Of a DNA stretch of 36,415 nucleotides, positions 13,412 to 20,022 are shown piece after piece. Each line of letters starts with the position of its first letter. The stretch's first letter is position 1. The notes under the pieces were generated by a model that made no database searches, was not told the DNA's origin, and worked only from the letters and a program-made list of their open reading frames with translations. The stretch comes from a virus: IMG/VR virus record IMGVR_UViG_3300046535_000609, positions 1 through 36,415 of that record; one strand, given 5' to 3'. Position numbers and translations under genes: made by a program.

Positions 13412-13625
13412 GGTGAGCTCCGTTTCCGTTGAGCGCGTTGTAGACGTTGCGGGTCGCGACCGCGTGGTGCTCGCGAGCGGTGGCCCTGGAGATGTCGAGC
13501 GCGATGCAGATCTGGTTCCAGCTGTAGCCGTGTCGTTCGCGTAGCTCGAGCACCTGGAGTTGGCGCGGCGTGAGTACCTCGCCGGCGGTCTTCCAGATGT
13601 CGGGACTGATGGGTATCTCTGTCAA
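13401..13625 (-). CDS. Sigma-region-4-like helix-turn-helix protein
   Basis: 74 residues from TTG 13625, sharing TTGA with the primase/helicase stop. LTPRQLQVLELRERHGYSWNQICIALDISRATAREH is a typical sigma70 region 4 / LuxR-type HTH, with the two helices joined at the DISRATAREH turn. It has no region 2, so it is more likely a small regulator than a full sigma factor. It is a plausible controller of late genes, or the binder of the oriented repeats close by; that part is inference. Confidence 0.7.
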   Translation of the reverse strand: MTEIPISPDIWKTAGEVLTPRQLQVLELRERHGYSWNQICIALDISRATAREHHAVATRNVYNALNGNGAHHET

Positions 13626-15742
13626 GTTAGGTCAATGTCTTCGGTGACCTCTTCAGGCGACTCCGTCGCCGGGAGGTCTTCCCGTAAGGGATACGGAGTA
13701 CGGAGTTGCCTCAAACCCGCATGGTTGAGCGGAAAATCGACTCCGTCATCGCCCGAGTACGGAGTTGTGAGTACGGAGTTCTCAGCCGCATGGTTGAGCG
13801 AATCTACTCCGTACTCCGTAATTGACGGAGTGACGGTTACGGAGTTGTCCGCGAGGTCGTCAGGCTCGGTTCTGAGCCCGTAGTAGCCGTACTTGGGGTT
13901 GACCAGGGTCGGCGGTCTGGACTCTTTCAGCTTCGCCAGACGCTTCTCAATCGTGGTCGTTGTAGCGCCGGGGATCCGGTCGCGGATCAGGCCGATCAGT
14001 TCAGCGCGCTTGACGGGCTGGTTGTCCCTGACGATCTCGACGACGACCGCTGAGGGAACGGCCACGTCCTGCTCGTCGACCTCGTCGATGTCGCCGCGCC
14101 AGAAGGCGTTGTCGTCGTAGGTGAACCCCTCGTTGGGGCCGTGTCCGAGTCCCTCGAGGAAGACGCTGATCGGTTCCGGCATGGCGATGTCCCTGCCGTC
14201 GAACTCCACCCTGAGCTTGCGCCCGTTCTGCTCCGATCCGGTGATGAACATGCCGATGTCGAGCGCCCCGTACATGGCCCCGCTGCCGCTCATCCGTTCG
14301 GCCGGCGTGCGTTCCTTGCTGATCTCGGACAGCTTGATGAAGTGGTGTAGCAGCGCGACGGACGAGAGGGCGAGGGTCGGTTCCAGCAGTTGCCTCAGGT
14401 CCGCGAACTCGGACGCGTCCTGCTCCTTGATCCGGGCCGCGTTGCGGAGCACGTCTACGATGACGAGCTCCACGTCGTTCTCCGCGACCTCCGCTGTCAG
14501 GGCTTCCGCCCATGCCGGGTCGGCCAGGTTGAGCGAGCGAGGACGGTAGGAGAAGATCAGGTTGTCGAGTGCGCCAGCCGCAGGGTCCGGGTCGACGCTC
14601 AGGCCACGGCAGAGCGATCCGATCCTGGTGCGGAGTGCGCTGCGGTTCCCCTCGAGGGCGAGGTACAGCACCTTGCGCGGCTTGGGGATGGCGAAGTTCG
14701 CCATGAACAGCTTGCCGGTGGCGACGCTGAGGGCGAGCGAGAGGCCGATCCAGGTCTTGCCCTTCTTGGGTGGGCTGGCGATGAAGCCGAGCGACTGGGT
14801 GGGCCATAGCTCGTCGACCAGGAAGTCGGTGGTGACGGAGGCGAGTTCGCTGAAGTCTGTCCACGTCTCGATCGAGAACAGGCTCTCAGAGGTAGGCCTA
14901 GTTTCGGCTTCGCTCACGATGCGGATGTGCGAGGCCCGGTTGCCGTTCGTCTCGGGTGCCTGCCTCGGTTCGGCCAGTCCCGCCGTGAAGCCGCTGGCGA
15001 TCGTCTTCTGTGACTCGGCTTGCGGCAGGCCGGCTGCTCGGGCGGCTGCGGTCAGCGAGGCGTAGGCGTCGTGGTGGTCGATCTCCCCACCGGACACCAG
15101 CTGGCCGAGCGCGAAGGAGGCGGTGTTCAGCGTGTCGTTGCGCGTGCCCTCCACGGCGAGCGTGACCGCGGTGATCTCCTGCTCGAGCGCTCGCTGTCCG
15201 TACGCTGTCGTTCCCTGCAAGGAGATGTCAGGCATAGGAACTCGGCGCGGCTGTTGCTTGACGATCCTCTGGGCGAGCCAGTCCGGCATGGTGACGTGCC
15301 CACGGGCAAGCCACTCGTAGATGCTGCCGTCCTGGTGGATGCTGGGTGGCGCAACGACGTAGCCGCCATCTCCGCGCGTGTCGATTCCGGGTGCGAGCTT
15401 GCCTGCCGTGTTGCGGATCCTCTGCCCCTCAGGCTGGTCGAACCAGAAATGCCTACCGCTGCCGGTCCTGACAACTCCGGTGGCAGGGATCGTCTCATGG
15501 ACCTCGGCGGCGAACTCCTCGAGCGCCCCCAGCCTGTCCTCGTCGACTACGACGAGATCTCCGGTGCGGATCCCGATGTTCGCCTCGGGCCAGCGTCCCC
15601 ACCATGTCTCGATGGTCATCGGGTCGACGGTCGCATCCTCCAGCCCGTGCGCGGTGAGCGGCGTCTTGCCGTGTGGCTGGAGCGGGAAGACGTACAGCCC
15701 TTCCTGGGCGTAGGCGAGCGCGGCATCCTCGAGCGCGCTCAT
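13622..15742 (-). CDS. Primase-polymerase / superfamily helicase fusion
   Basis: 706 residues from ATG 15742, sharing ATGA with the upstream gene. Residues 1 to about 170 are a bifunctional Prim-Pol (AEP) domain: LVVVDEDR (Asp 67, Asp 69), TGSGRHFWF (His 98) and GIDTRGDGGYVVAPPS. Residues about 300-520 are a RecA-fold ATPase with IASPPKKGKT (Walker A, about 321-330) and VELVIVDVLRNA (Walker B, Asp about 430), like RepA/DnaB-type replicative helicases. The tail from about 560 contains a winged-helix-like stretch (VVEIVRDNQPVKRAELIGLI). It should prime and unwind phage DNA. No separate DNA polymerase is seen, so the host's is presumably recruited. One oriented repeat lies inside it (14886-14907). 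Confidence 0.92.
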   Translation of the reverse strand: MSALEDAALAYAQEGLYVFPLQPHGKTPLTAHGLEDATVDPMTIETWWGRWPEANIGIRTGDLVVVDEDRLGALEEFAAEVHETIPATGVVRTGSGRHFWFDQPEGQRIRNTAGKLAPGIDTRGDGGYVVAPPSIHQDGSIYEWLARGHVTMPDWLAQRIVKQQPRRVPMPDISLQGTTAYGQRALEQEITAVTLAVEGTRNDTLNTASFALGQLVSGGEIDHHDAYASLTAAARAAGLPQAESQKTIASGFTAGLAEPRQAPETNGNRASHIRIVSEAETRPTSESLFSIETWTDFSELASVTTDFLVDELWPTQSLGFIASPPKKGKTWIGLSLALSVATGKLFMANFAIPKPRKVLYLALEGNRSALRTRIGSLCRGLSVDPDPAAGALDNLIFSYRPRSLNLADPAWAEALTAEVAENDVELVIVDVLRNAARIKEQDASEFADLRQLLEPTLALSSVALLHHFIKLSEISKERTPAERMSGSGAMYGALDIGMFITGSEQNGRKLRVEFDGRDIAMPEPISVFLEGLGHGPNEGFTYDDNAFWRGDIDEVDEQDVAVPSAVVVEIVRDNQPVKRAELIGLIRDRIPGATTTTIEKRLAKLKESRPPTLVNPKYGYYGLRTEPDDLADNSVTVTPSITEYGVDSLNHAAENSVLTTPYSGDDGVDFPLNHAGLRQLRTPYPLREDLPATESPEEVTEDIDLT

Positions 15743-16068
15743 GAGGCGAGACGCAATGTTTCAGCCTTGCGCCACGGATGGAATTGGGGCTGCGGCGATC
15801 CGTTGGTGGTGACGCCGCGCATCGTCTCGTTGCGGCAGGGTCGGCACATGGCTGCTCTCCTCATCTTCGGTGCGCCGCAGGAGCACGTTCGTCGTTCCCA
15901 GTAGTCGGATGCTCGCCGGCGCTCGACCGCGCAGTCGAAACAGGTGAGCGCCTGATCGGTCTTCGGGTTGCCGCAGTCGCAGGAGGGTCCGTAGCGAAGA
16001 TCGGTGGCCTTGGCGCGGTCCCACCGATGTGTGTCGCATAGCAAGGGATCACCAGACTGACGCATCAT
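15739..16068 (-). CDS. Double zinc-ribbon protein
   Basis: 109 residues from ATG 16068 (an ATG at 16065 follows directly), overlapping the VRR nuclease stop. Two similar Cys clusters are clear: CDCGNPKTDQALTCFDC and CSCGAPKMRRAAMCRPC, each CxCG...CxxC, spaced by a basic helix. The duplicated knuckles and positive charge suggest nucleic-acid binding. Position between VRR nuclease and primase/helicase points to replication. A longer upstream frame is a shadow. Confidence 0.75.
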   Translation of the reverse strand: MMRQSGDPLLCDTHRWDRAKATDLRYGPSCDCGNPKTDQALTCFDCAVERRRASDYWERRTCSCGAPKMRRAAMCRPCRNETMRGVTTNGSPQPQFHPWRKAETLRLAS

Positions 16069-16481
16069 GTGGACATCGTCAAGTCGACCACCTCGTCGCT
16101 CCTCTTGCCCTTCATCCAGGCCGACCCGTATCTGGGACTCAACCCGCTGAACGGGTATGGCTGCAGTCGATGTCGGGCTGCGAGGATCTGTCCGATCTCC
16201 TCCAGGTCTGACGGTCGCCACAGATACACCTCCGCGCCGGCGAACGCCAACTGGTCCAGCCATTCGATCTGGCTCTCGGTCGGCTTGCCTTTCTCCCGCT
16301 TGAGCTCCGCGAAGATGACGCGCTCGCGGACGAGCACGCGATCGGGGAACCCGGACTGACTCCCCTTAGAGCGTAAAGTATGGTAAACGAGCCGCCAGCC
16401 CAGAATCGGCGCGAGTCCCTTCTTGCTGTTGAACAGCGTGGAGTCCCATTCCTTCTCTAGCGGATCCCAGAGGACGCTCAC
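16065..16481 (-). CDS. VRR-NUC domain nuclease
   Basis: 138 residues from GTG 16481, which shares GTGA with the preceding stop; ATG 16499 is the alternative. The VRR-NUC core is visible: SGFPDRVLV (Asp 47), VIFAELKREKGKPTESQIEWL (Glu 59, Lys 61 and the Q-x-x-W helix) and GAEVYLWRPSD. It is a stand-alone PD-(D/E)xK-type enzyme, common in phage replication operons and thought to cut branched or structured DNA. Confidence 0.88.
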   Translation of the reverse strand: MSVLWDPLEKEWDSTLFNSKKGLAPILGWRLVYHTLRSKGSQSGFPDRVLVRERVIFAELKREKGKPTESQIEWLDQLAFAGAEVYLWRPSDLEEIGQILAARHRLQPYPFSGLSPRYGSAWMKGKRSDEVVDLTMST

Positions 16482-16720
16482 GCGAAGATGTCTTCCCATG
16501 CGTCGCCCGGTAGCGCCTGCAGCGGCCACTTCGGGTTCGCCTTGGTCTTCGGCAGCGCGCAGTTGCCGTTCGGGTGTGCTTGACACCATGCCTCGCCCCG
16601 GTACGGACAGTCGCACTTGTGCGTGATCCGCCCCAGCTTGCGCTCCGTCCAGTCCAAGGGCCCACAGAACTCACACCTAATGGCCGGCGCGAGCACCAGC
16701 TGCTCGGGTTGCTCAGACAT
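16478..16720 (-). CDS. Zinc-binding protein
   Basis: 80 residues from ATG 16720, overlapping the upstream stop by 8 bp (ATGTCTGA). Cys residues in CEFCGPLDW and CDCPYRGEAWC, with a His in WCQAHPNGNC, could form one or two zinc sites. Residues after that are Lys/Pro-rich. Probably a small nucleic-acid-binding accessory of the replication operon; family unknown. Confidence 0.7.
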   Translation of the reverse strand: MSEQPEQLVLAPAIRCEFCGPLDWTERKLGRITHKCDCPYRGEAWCQAHPNGNCALPKTKANPKWPLQALPGDAWEDIFA

Positions 16721-17480
16721 CGCGAGCCTCGCATGACCAGCAGAGCGGCAGTTGAAGCTGAGCTCTCGGCTGTCGCCGGCGTGCAGCCCACACGTCATCT
16801 GCATGTCCTGCCTCGCGCGCTAGTCGCTCGCATTCATGTAACTCCTCTGCCTCCTTCGGGAACCACGCTTCGATCTCTCGGATTTCTGAGTGATGACTGA
16901 GAGCGCCGCATAAACACTCTCCGCTCCGATGTAAGAGATCGACTACTCGGCTCCGCTGCAATCCCTCCTGCTCCATAAAACGCGAGCAGTCCATAGCCGA
17001 CCAGTTGAGGATCGGGTTGATCCAGAGTTGTGCTCCGTCGCGGCGCACGGGAACAGCGAGCGCTCCTGCCATTCGTCGCTCCGACTCGCTGGCACGGATA
17101 CCAGTGATGAGCGCGATCCGATCGTGTCGGTGTTGCTTGTGCTCGCGCACCAGGCGTCTTATCGATCTTTGCTTGAGCCAGTAAAACTGCGTGTTGTGAG
17201 CCTTCGGTCCTCCCGGCATCCCCTTCTCGATCACTAGGTCGCGGTACGTTTTACCGTCAGGGTGGTACTCGAGCAGCGACCATCCTTCGCGCTCGCATGT
17301 CGCCCGGACGAATTCGCGTGTCTCCTCGATTCCGATGCCAGTGTTGATATGCACGGCGGCGGTGAAGCGAGGATGCTTTGCAACGATCGCGGTCGACGTC
17401 AAGGAGTCGTGTCCGCCGCTGAACATGGCGAAGACGTGAGACGGATTGTGCGTGGTGATTGCATCGTCGAGCTCGCTCAT
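16713..17480 (-). CDS. PAPS reductase / DndC-like PP-loop protein
   Basis: 255 residues from ATG 17480, sharing ATGA with the previous gene. MFSGGHDSLTS (about 19-29) is the PP-loop of the ATP-pyrophosphatase/PAPS-reductase superfamily. AVHINTGIGIEETREFV is the second strand-helix unit, and IALITGIRASESERR the arginine-rich loop. C-terminal Cys residues (SGECLCGAL) may hold an Fe-S cluster, as in DndC-like proteins. Enzymes of this group adenylate or sulfurate a substrate. In phages it could supply a sulfur-based DNA or RNA modification, or sulfate assimilation. No DndB/D/E partner is seen. The longer frame to 17774 shadows two small genes. Confidence 0.82.
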   Translation of the reverse strand: MSELDDAITTHNPSHVFAMFSGGHDSLTSTAIVAKHPRFTAAVHINTGIGIEETREFVRATCEREGWSLLEYHPDGKTYRDLVIEKGMPGGPKAHNTQFYWLKQRSIRRLVREHKQHRHDRIALITGIRASESERRMAGALAVPVRRDGAQLWINPILNWSAMDCSRFMEQEGLQRSRVVDLLHRSGECLCGALSHHSEIREIEAWFPKEAEELHECERLAREAGHADDVWAARRRQPRAQLQLPLCWSCEARDV

Positions 17481-17626
17481 CGCAGCCGACGCGGCTTCCG
17501 CACCTTGCATTCCCCGACGTAGCAGTAGCGCAGCCGCGTGAACCTGCTGTAGACGTAACGGCCATCTCTCAGCTTGCGTCCACAGCGCGCGCAGTTGAAC
17601 GTCGAGGTGACGCTCGAGGCGGTCAT
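17477..17626 (-). CDS. Zinc-ribbon microprotein
   Basis: 49 residues from ATG 17626, overlapping both neighbours by ATGA. It holds CARCGRKLRDGRYVY, then YCYVGEC, a compact CxxC...CxxxxC knuckle followed by a basic tail (KVRKPRRLR). Probably a DNA- or RNA-binding accessory. Confidence 0.65.
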   Translation of the reverse strand: MTASSVTSTFNCARCGRKLRDGRYVYSRFTRLRYCYVGECKVRKPRRLR

Positions 17627-17832
17627 CGTCCGTGCCGGATCTGGTGGATCCGCGCCGGCGACAGGCCAGCGCTCTCCGCGACCTGACGCATGGATGCGAG
17701 TTCGAGCGCCTCGAGGATTGATGCGTCGCGTTCGGCTGCAGCCAGCCTCGACTTCTCGGCCGAACGGGCGACATGGCGCAGCGCTTTCCTCTTCTCTGAC
17801 ACAGAGCCAGCGATCTTCATCTTGGCGTTCAC
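17623..17832 (-). CDS. Small HTH DNA-binding protein
   Basis: 69 residues from GTG 17832, sharing GTGA with the first gene of the operon; GAGGA lies 6 nt upstream. A basic N-terminal helix (VSEKRKALRHVARSAEK) is followed by ALELASMRQVAESAGLSPARIHQIRHG, a typical helix-turn-helix. It probably acts as an early regulator. A start at 17853 would add residues overlapping the upstream gene. Confidence 0.7.
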   Translation of the reverse strand: MNAKMKIAGSVSEKRKALRHVARSAEKSRLAAAERDASILEALELASMRQVAESAGLSPARIHQIRHGR

Positions 17833-18053
17833 TTCAGATCCTCGAGCAGCCATGCCGGGGTCCAGCCGCGAACACGCGAACGTTCACACATGCCGCCGTA
17901 TCCGAGGATCTCTCCGTGCTCGACCACTTCGCCGTCTCGATCGATGATCTCGTAGTCGTAGACGGGAAGGTCCGCGCGCTCCTCGGTGATCATCATCTGG
18001 ACGGTGTCGCCAGACCTCGTCTTGAACTTGAGCGTGCTGCCGATGCTGCTCAT
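17829..18053 (-). CDS. First gene of the P2 operon, beta-rich unknown protein
   Basis: 74 residues from ATG 18053, with a perfect AAGGAGG upstream. STLKFKTRSGDTVQMMITEE and DYEIIDRDGEVVEHGEIL suggest a small beta barrel. The strong ribosome binding site and first position after the promoter imply high early expression. No family recognised. Confidence 0.72.
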   Translation of the reverse strand: MSSIGSTLKFKTRSGDTVQMMITEERADLPVYDYEIIDRDGEVVEHGEILGYGGMCERSRVRGWTPAWLLEDLK

Positions 18054-18060
18054 CTCTGAA

Positions 18061-18115
18061 CCTCCTTGGGAACTAGACTGCGTAGAAATCTATACGATTC
18101 ACGCAGCCCCGTCAA
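18061..18115 (-). promoter_or_regulatory. Promoter P2 with shared leader motif
   Basis: On the minus strand: TTGACG (18110-18115), a 17 bp spacer, TAGATT (18087-18092), then eight nt, GTCTAGTTCCC (18068-18078) and directly the SD AAGGAGG (18061-18067). The -35 lies inside the end of the upstream gene. The leader motif matches P1 exactly and P3 with one change. Confidence 0.8.
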
Positions 18116-18479
18116 GCGCAGCCAGCGCAGCACGTTGGCGTCCACGTTCAACCTTCGCCAGCGCGTCATCCATCTCGCGCTCATGGCGGACGCGGCGAGC
18201 CTCAGCGGTGTCGACGGCAATCTGCGCCTCCTCGCCTGCGCTACGCATCGCCCTCTTCTTGATCCTGCTGCCCCGGATCCGCGGCTTGCGGATCAGCGCC
18301 TCGGGATGCTTCTCGCGTCGGTGCTCGAGCGCAGCCTCACGCCCCTCGATCGCTGTCCCTTTGAACTTCCAGCGGCAGAAGAAGCAGGAGCTCGTCGTGA
18401 CCTGGCCGTCCAGCCACGCCTGGTGGGCGAGCCGCATCTCCTCGGAGGTTTGCTGCGGCACCGGATTTCTTGTCACCAC
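18099..18479 (-). CDS. Zinc-finger protein with coiled-coil tail
   Basis: 126 residues from GTG 18479 (a second GTG at 18476). SSCFFCRWKFKGTAIEGREAALEHRREKHPE looks like a C2H2-type finger. It is followed by a basic, heptad-like helix rich in Arg, Ala and Glu to the end. Probably a DNA-binding protein. It is the last gene of the P1 operon; P2 lies at its 3' end. Confidence 0.7.
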   Translation of the reverse strand: MVTRNPVPQQTSEEMRLAHQAWLDGQVTTSSCFFCRWKFKGTAIEGREAALEHRREKHPEALIRKPRIRGSRIKKRAMRSAGEEAQIAVDTAEARRVRHEREMDDALAKVERGRQRAALAALDGAA

Positions 18480-19060
18480 GTCCTCGCCGGCCCCGTCAGC
18501 GGTAACCCAAACAGGGCGGAGACGTATTGGGCCACTGCCCCTCGAGCCACGCGACTGAGTAGCCGCTCGCCCGGTACTGGGCCTCCGCGTCGGCGTACAC
18601 TTCCGAGATCGGGACGGTGTTCCAGTCCGAGATCGGGTAACCGGCCCAGCCTCTTGTCATCTGGAGTGGCCCTGAGTAGGTGCCTGAGGGATCCCAGCCA
18701 TTGCCTTCGCCGCCGTGTATGCAGTTCCACAGCGCAACGTGGACGGAAGCGGTGGCAGTCACATTCGGCGTCGTTGGGGTAGCAGCCGTCTGGGACTCCG
18801 TGGTGCCAGAAGGAGTGTCCGCATTCGCAGGGAGTTGAAGCCGCGCTGCGTTTCTTGCGGCGATAGCGGCGAGATGCCTCGACGAACTGACGTACAACAA
18901 ACGGCGTCGATCCCTGCGTATCGCGTGCCGGCGGATCCTTATGTCCGCCACCAGCGTGTAGTGATGCCGGATTGGCGGCACGGGTGCTGCTGTCTCCTGT
19001 GTCGCGGTTAGCGAGATCCACCAGAATGCGGCTAGGAGGGTCAGGATTATGAGAGGCCAT
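18473..19060 (-). CDS. Overlapping frame with a canonical zinc-finger motif
   Basis: A 195-codon frame from ATG 19060, overlapping the upstream stop by 14 bp and ending in TGA inside the next gene's GTGGTGA. Codons about 77-107 encode CECGHSFWHHGVPDG, then CYPNDAECDCHRF, the CxCGH...H...C...CxCxxF pattern of small actinophage zinc proteins. Beyond about residue 112 it is a low-complexity Arg-rich shadow of the Rpf-like frame. Either a real zinc-finger gene overlaps the Rpf-like gene, the two frames join by frameshift, or an indel has displaced one of them. Its neighbour stitching is as good as that of ordinary genes here. Confidence 0.4.
   Translation of the reverse strand: MASHNPDPPSRILVDLANRDTGDSSTRAANPASLHAGGGHKDPPARDTQGSTPFVVRQFVEASRRYRRKKRSAASTPCECGHSFWHHGVPDGCYPNDAECDCHRFRPRCAVELHTRRRRQWLGSLRHLLRATPDDKRLGRLPDLGLEHRPDLGSVRRRGGPVPGERLLSRVARGAVAQYVSALFGLPLTGPARTW
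18496..18981 (-). CDS. Rpf/lysozyme-like muralytic protein
   Basis: 161 codons from GTG 18981. The C-terminal domain (about 83-161) reads ALWNCIHGGEGNGWDPSGTY, then SGPLQMTRGWAGYP, and SVAWLEGQWPNTSPPC. This is the small lysozyme-like fold of resuscitation-promoting factors and phage transglycosylases, with catalytic Glu near 92. A Thr/Pro/Ala linker precedes it. The same frame continues upstream through a signal-like stretch (PLIILTLLAAFWWISLTATQ, about 18997-19056) but lacks a standard start codon there; ATG 19060 is one base out of frame. The true protein may therefore be a secreted enzyme with a displaced start. It sits in the early operon, not in the lysis block. Confidence 0.68.
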   Translation of the reverse strand: MPPIRHHYTLVADIRIRRHAIRRDRRRLLYVSSSRHLAAIAARNAARLQLPANADTPSGTTESQTAATPTTPNVTATASVHVALWNCIHGGEGNGWDPSGTYSGPLQMTRGWAGYPISDWNTVPISEVYADAEAQYRASGYSVAWLEGQWPNTSPPCLGYR

Positions 19061-19133
19061 CTGAATACGATCCCTTTCCTTTCGTCGCTTGCGCTTCCTC
19101 GGGCTTACGGACCCGGCTTGCGGTTGCGTTCAT
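19047..19133 (-). CDS. Basic microprotein
   Basis: 28 residues from ATG 19133, sharing ATGA with the upstream microprotein and with AGGTAA upstream. Lys/Arg/Glu/Ala-rich (RVRKPEEAQATKGKGSYSD). No family. Support comes from the overlaps on both sides. Confidence 0.45.
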   Translation of the reverse strand: MNATASRVRKPEEAQATKGKGSYSDGLS

Positions 19134-19219
19134 TGAGTTACCTGGAGCAATATGAGTAACAGGGCGACGGCTGTTGCTAGACCAACGATCGCGACCACGA
19201 ATTTGACGTCGTCGCTCAC
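19130..19219 (-). CDS. Single-pass membrane microprotein
   Basis: 29 residues from GTG 19219, sharing GTGA with the preceding gene and ATGA with the next. One helix (FVVAIVGLATAVALLLILL) spans most of it. One of several membrane microproteins in this operon. Confidence 0.55.
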   Translation of the reverse strand: MSDDVKFVVAIVGLATAVALLLILLQVTQ

Positions 19220-19434
19220 CTGTCCTCGCTCGGCGTACCGACCAGGGCAGCGGCAGCCCGCTCGACAATCGAATGGATCCGATCATTCTCCGGTGCTGCG
19301 ATGTGCTGCGCCCAGTCGCAGAGGTCGTCCAAGATCGCGGCTTGTTGCTGATTCTCCGCTAGCAGCTTGTTCCGATCCTCTAGCAGCGCATCTAGCACGT
19401 CTGCGGTTGGATCAATGGCTCGTGTTTCGCTCAT
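19216..19434 (-). CDS. Coiled-coil protein with repeated C-terminal motif
   Basis: 72 residues from ATG 19434 (ATGA overlap). A Leu/Gln/Glu-rich coil (VLDALLEDRNKLLAENQQQAAIL) is followed by RIHSIVERAAAALVGTPSEDR. The ending GTPSED and its DNA recur in the upstream neighbour, indicating partial duplication. Unknown function. Confidence 0.65.
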   Translation of the reverse strand: MSETRAIDPTADVLDALLEDRNKLLAENQQQAAILDDLCDWAQHIAAPENDRIHSIVERAAAALVGTPSEDR

Positions 19435-19556
19435 GTGTCCTCGCTCGGCTTTCTGAACAGATTGAAGCTGGGTGCTCTGCCGCGTACGTCGTCATGCGAC
19501 GGATCCGGCAGGGCCTCGATAGGCGGGTCCTCGCTCGGCGTACCGGCCAAAGCAGC
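19222..19556. repeat. Direct repeat shared by two adjacent genes
   Basis: A 30 bp word starting GTCCTCGCTCGGCGTACCG occurs at 19222-19251 and 19527-19556 with a few mismatches; its first 13 bases recur at 19437-19449. It encodes the GTPSED-type C-termini of neighbouring small proteins. Confidence 0.7.
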
Positions 19557-19844
19557 ACGGATTTCATGGATGCGCCCACCGGAATGAGCGCCTTTGTGCT
19601 CGGGATGCTCCTCAAGCAACCACTCGAAATCCGCGAGCAGTCCACGTAGCTGCTCGTCGTACCACTCGCGCGCGTCGCGTAGCCGCTGGTTCTCCGCCAC
19701 AAGCGCGTCCGCTGCGTCATCCGCATTGCGTTCCATGTTGCTAGTTATCTTGACCCAGTCGTCGCCCCACGCTTGCTTGCGTTGTTCGATCGTCCAGTGG
19801 CGCGATTCACGCTCGATGCGGATGGTGTCGACGTGGCCGCTCAT
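19431..19844 (-). CDS. Coiled-coil protein, paralogous C-terminus to its neighbour
   Basis: 137 residues from ATG 19844, with GGAGGAAG 5 nt upstream. The helical core (ALVAENQRLRDAREWYDEQL, LLADFEWLLEEHPEH) precedes GRIHEIRAALAGTPSEDPP, then a second shorter KPSEDT end. The GTPSED block matches the next gene. It looks like a fusion or duplication product. No catalytic motif. Confidence 0.68.
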   Translation of the reverse strand: MSGHVDTIRIERESRHWTIEQRKQAWGDDWVKITSNMERNADDAADALVAENQRLRDAREWYDEQLRGLLADFEWLLEEHPEHKGAHSGGRIHEIRAALAGTPSEDPPIEALPDPSHDDVRGRAPSFNLFRKPSEDT

Positions 19845-19918
19845 GCGCTCTTCCTCCCCTGCGGGTCGTGGCGCTCGCAACCCGGAGTGATCGCGCCCTT
19901 GCGGCAGGTACAGGTCAC
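19841..19918 (-). CDS. Cysteine-rich microprotein
   Basis: 25 residues from GTG 19918 (GTGA overlap upstream, ATGA overlap downstream). CTCRKGAITPGCERHD could bind one zinc ion. It carries the SD for the next gene in its last codons, so it may serve partly as a coupling leader. Confidence 0.45.
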   Translation of the reverse strand: MTCTCRKGAITPGCERHDPQGRKSA

Positions 19919-20022
19919 GTCAGCACCACGATCAGCCAGACGATCCCGGCTCCGGTGAGAATGGCGACGGTGGCGACGGTGAGCCATGTGATAGCGAAAA
20001 GCCAGTCGAACGACCTCTTCAC
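19915..20022 (-). CDS. Membrane microprotein
   Basis: 35 residues from GTG 20022 (GTGA overlap on both ends). A basic start (MKRSFDW) is followed by a long hydrophobic helix (LFAITWLTVATVAILTGAG, IVWLIVVL), enough for one or two passes. Unknown role. Confidence 0.55.
   Translation of the reverse strand: MKRSFDWLFAITWLTVATVAILTGAGIVWLIVVLT

Noticed and set aside
13401-13625. Full phage sigma factor
   Set aside because: Only a region-4-like HTH is present; there is no region 2 for -10 recognition in 74 residues.
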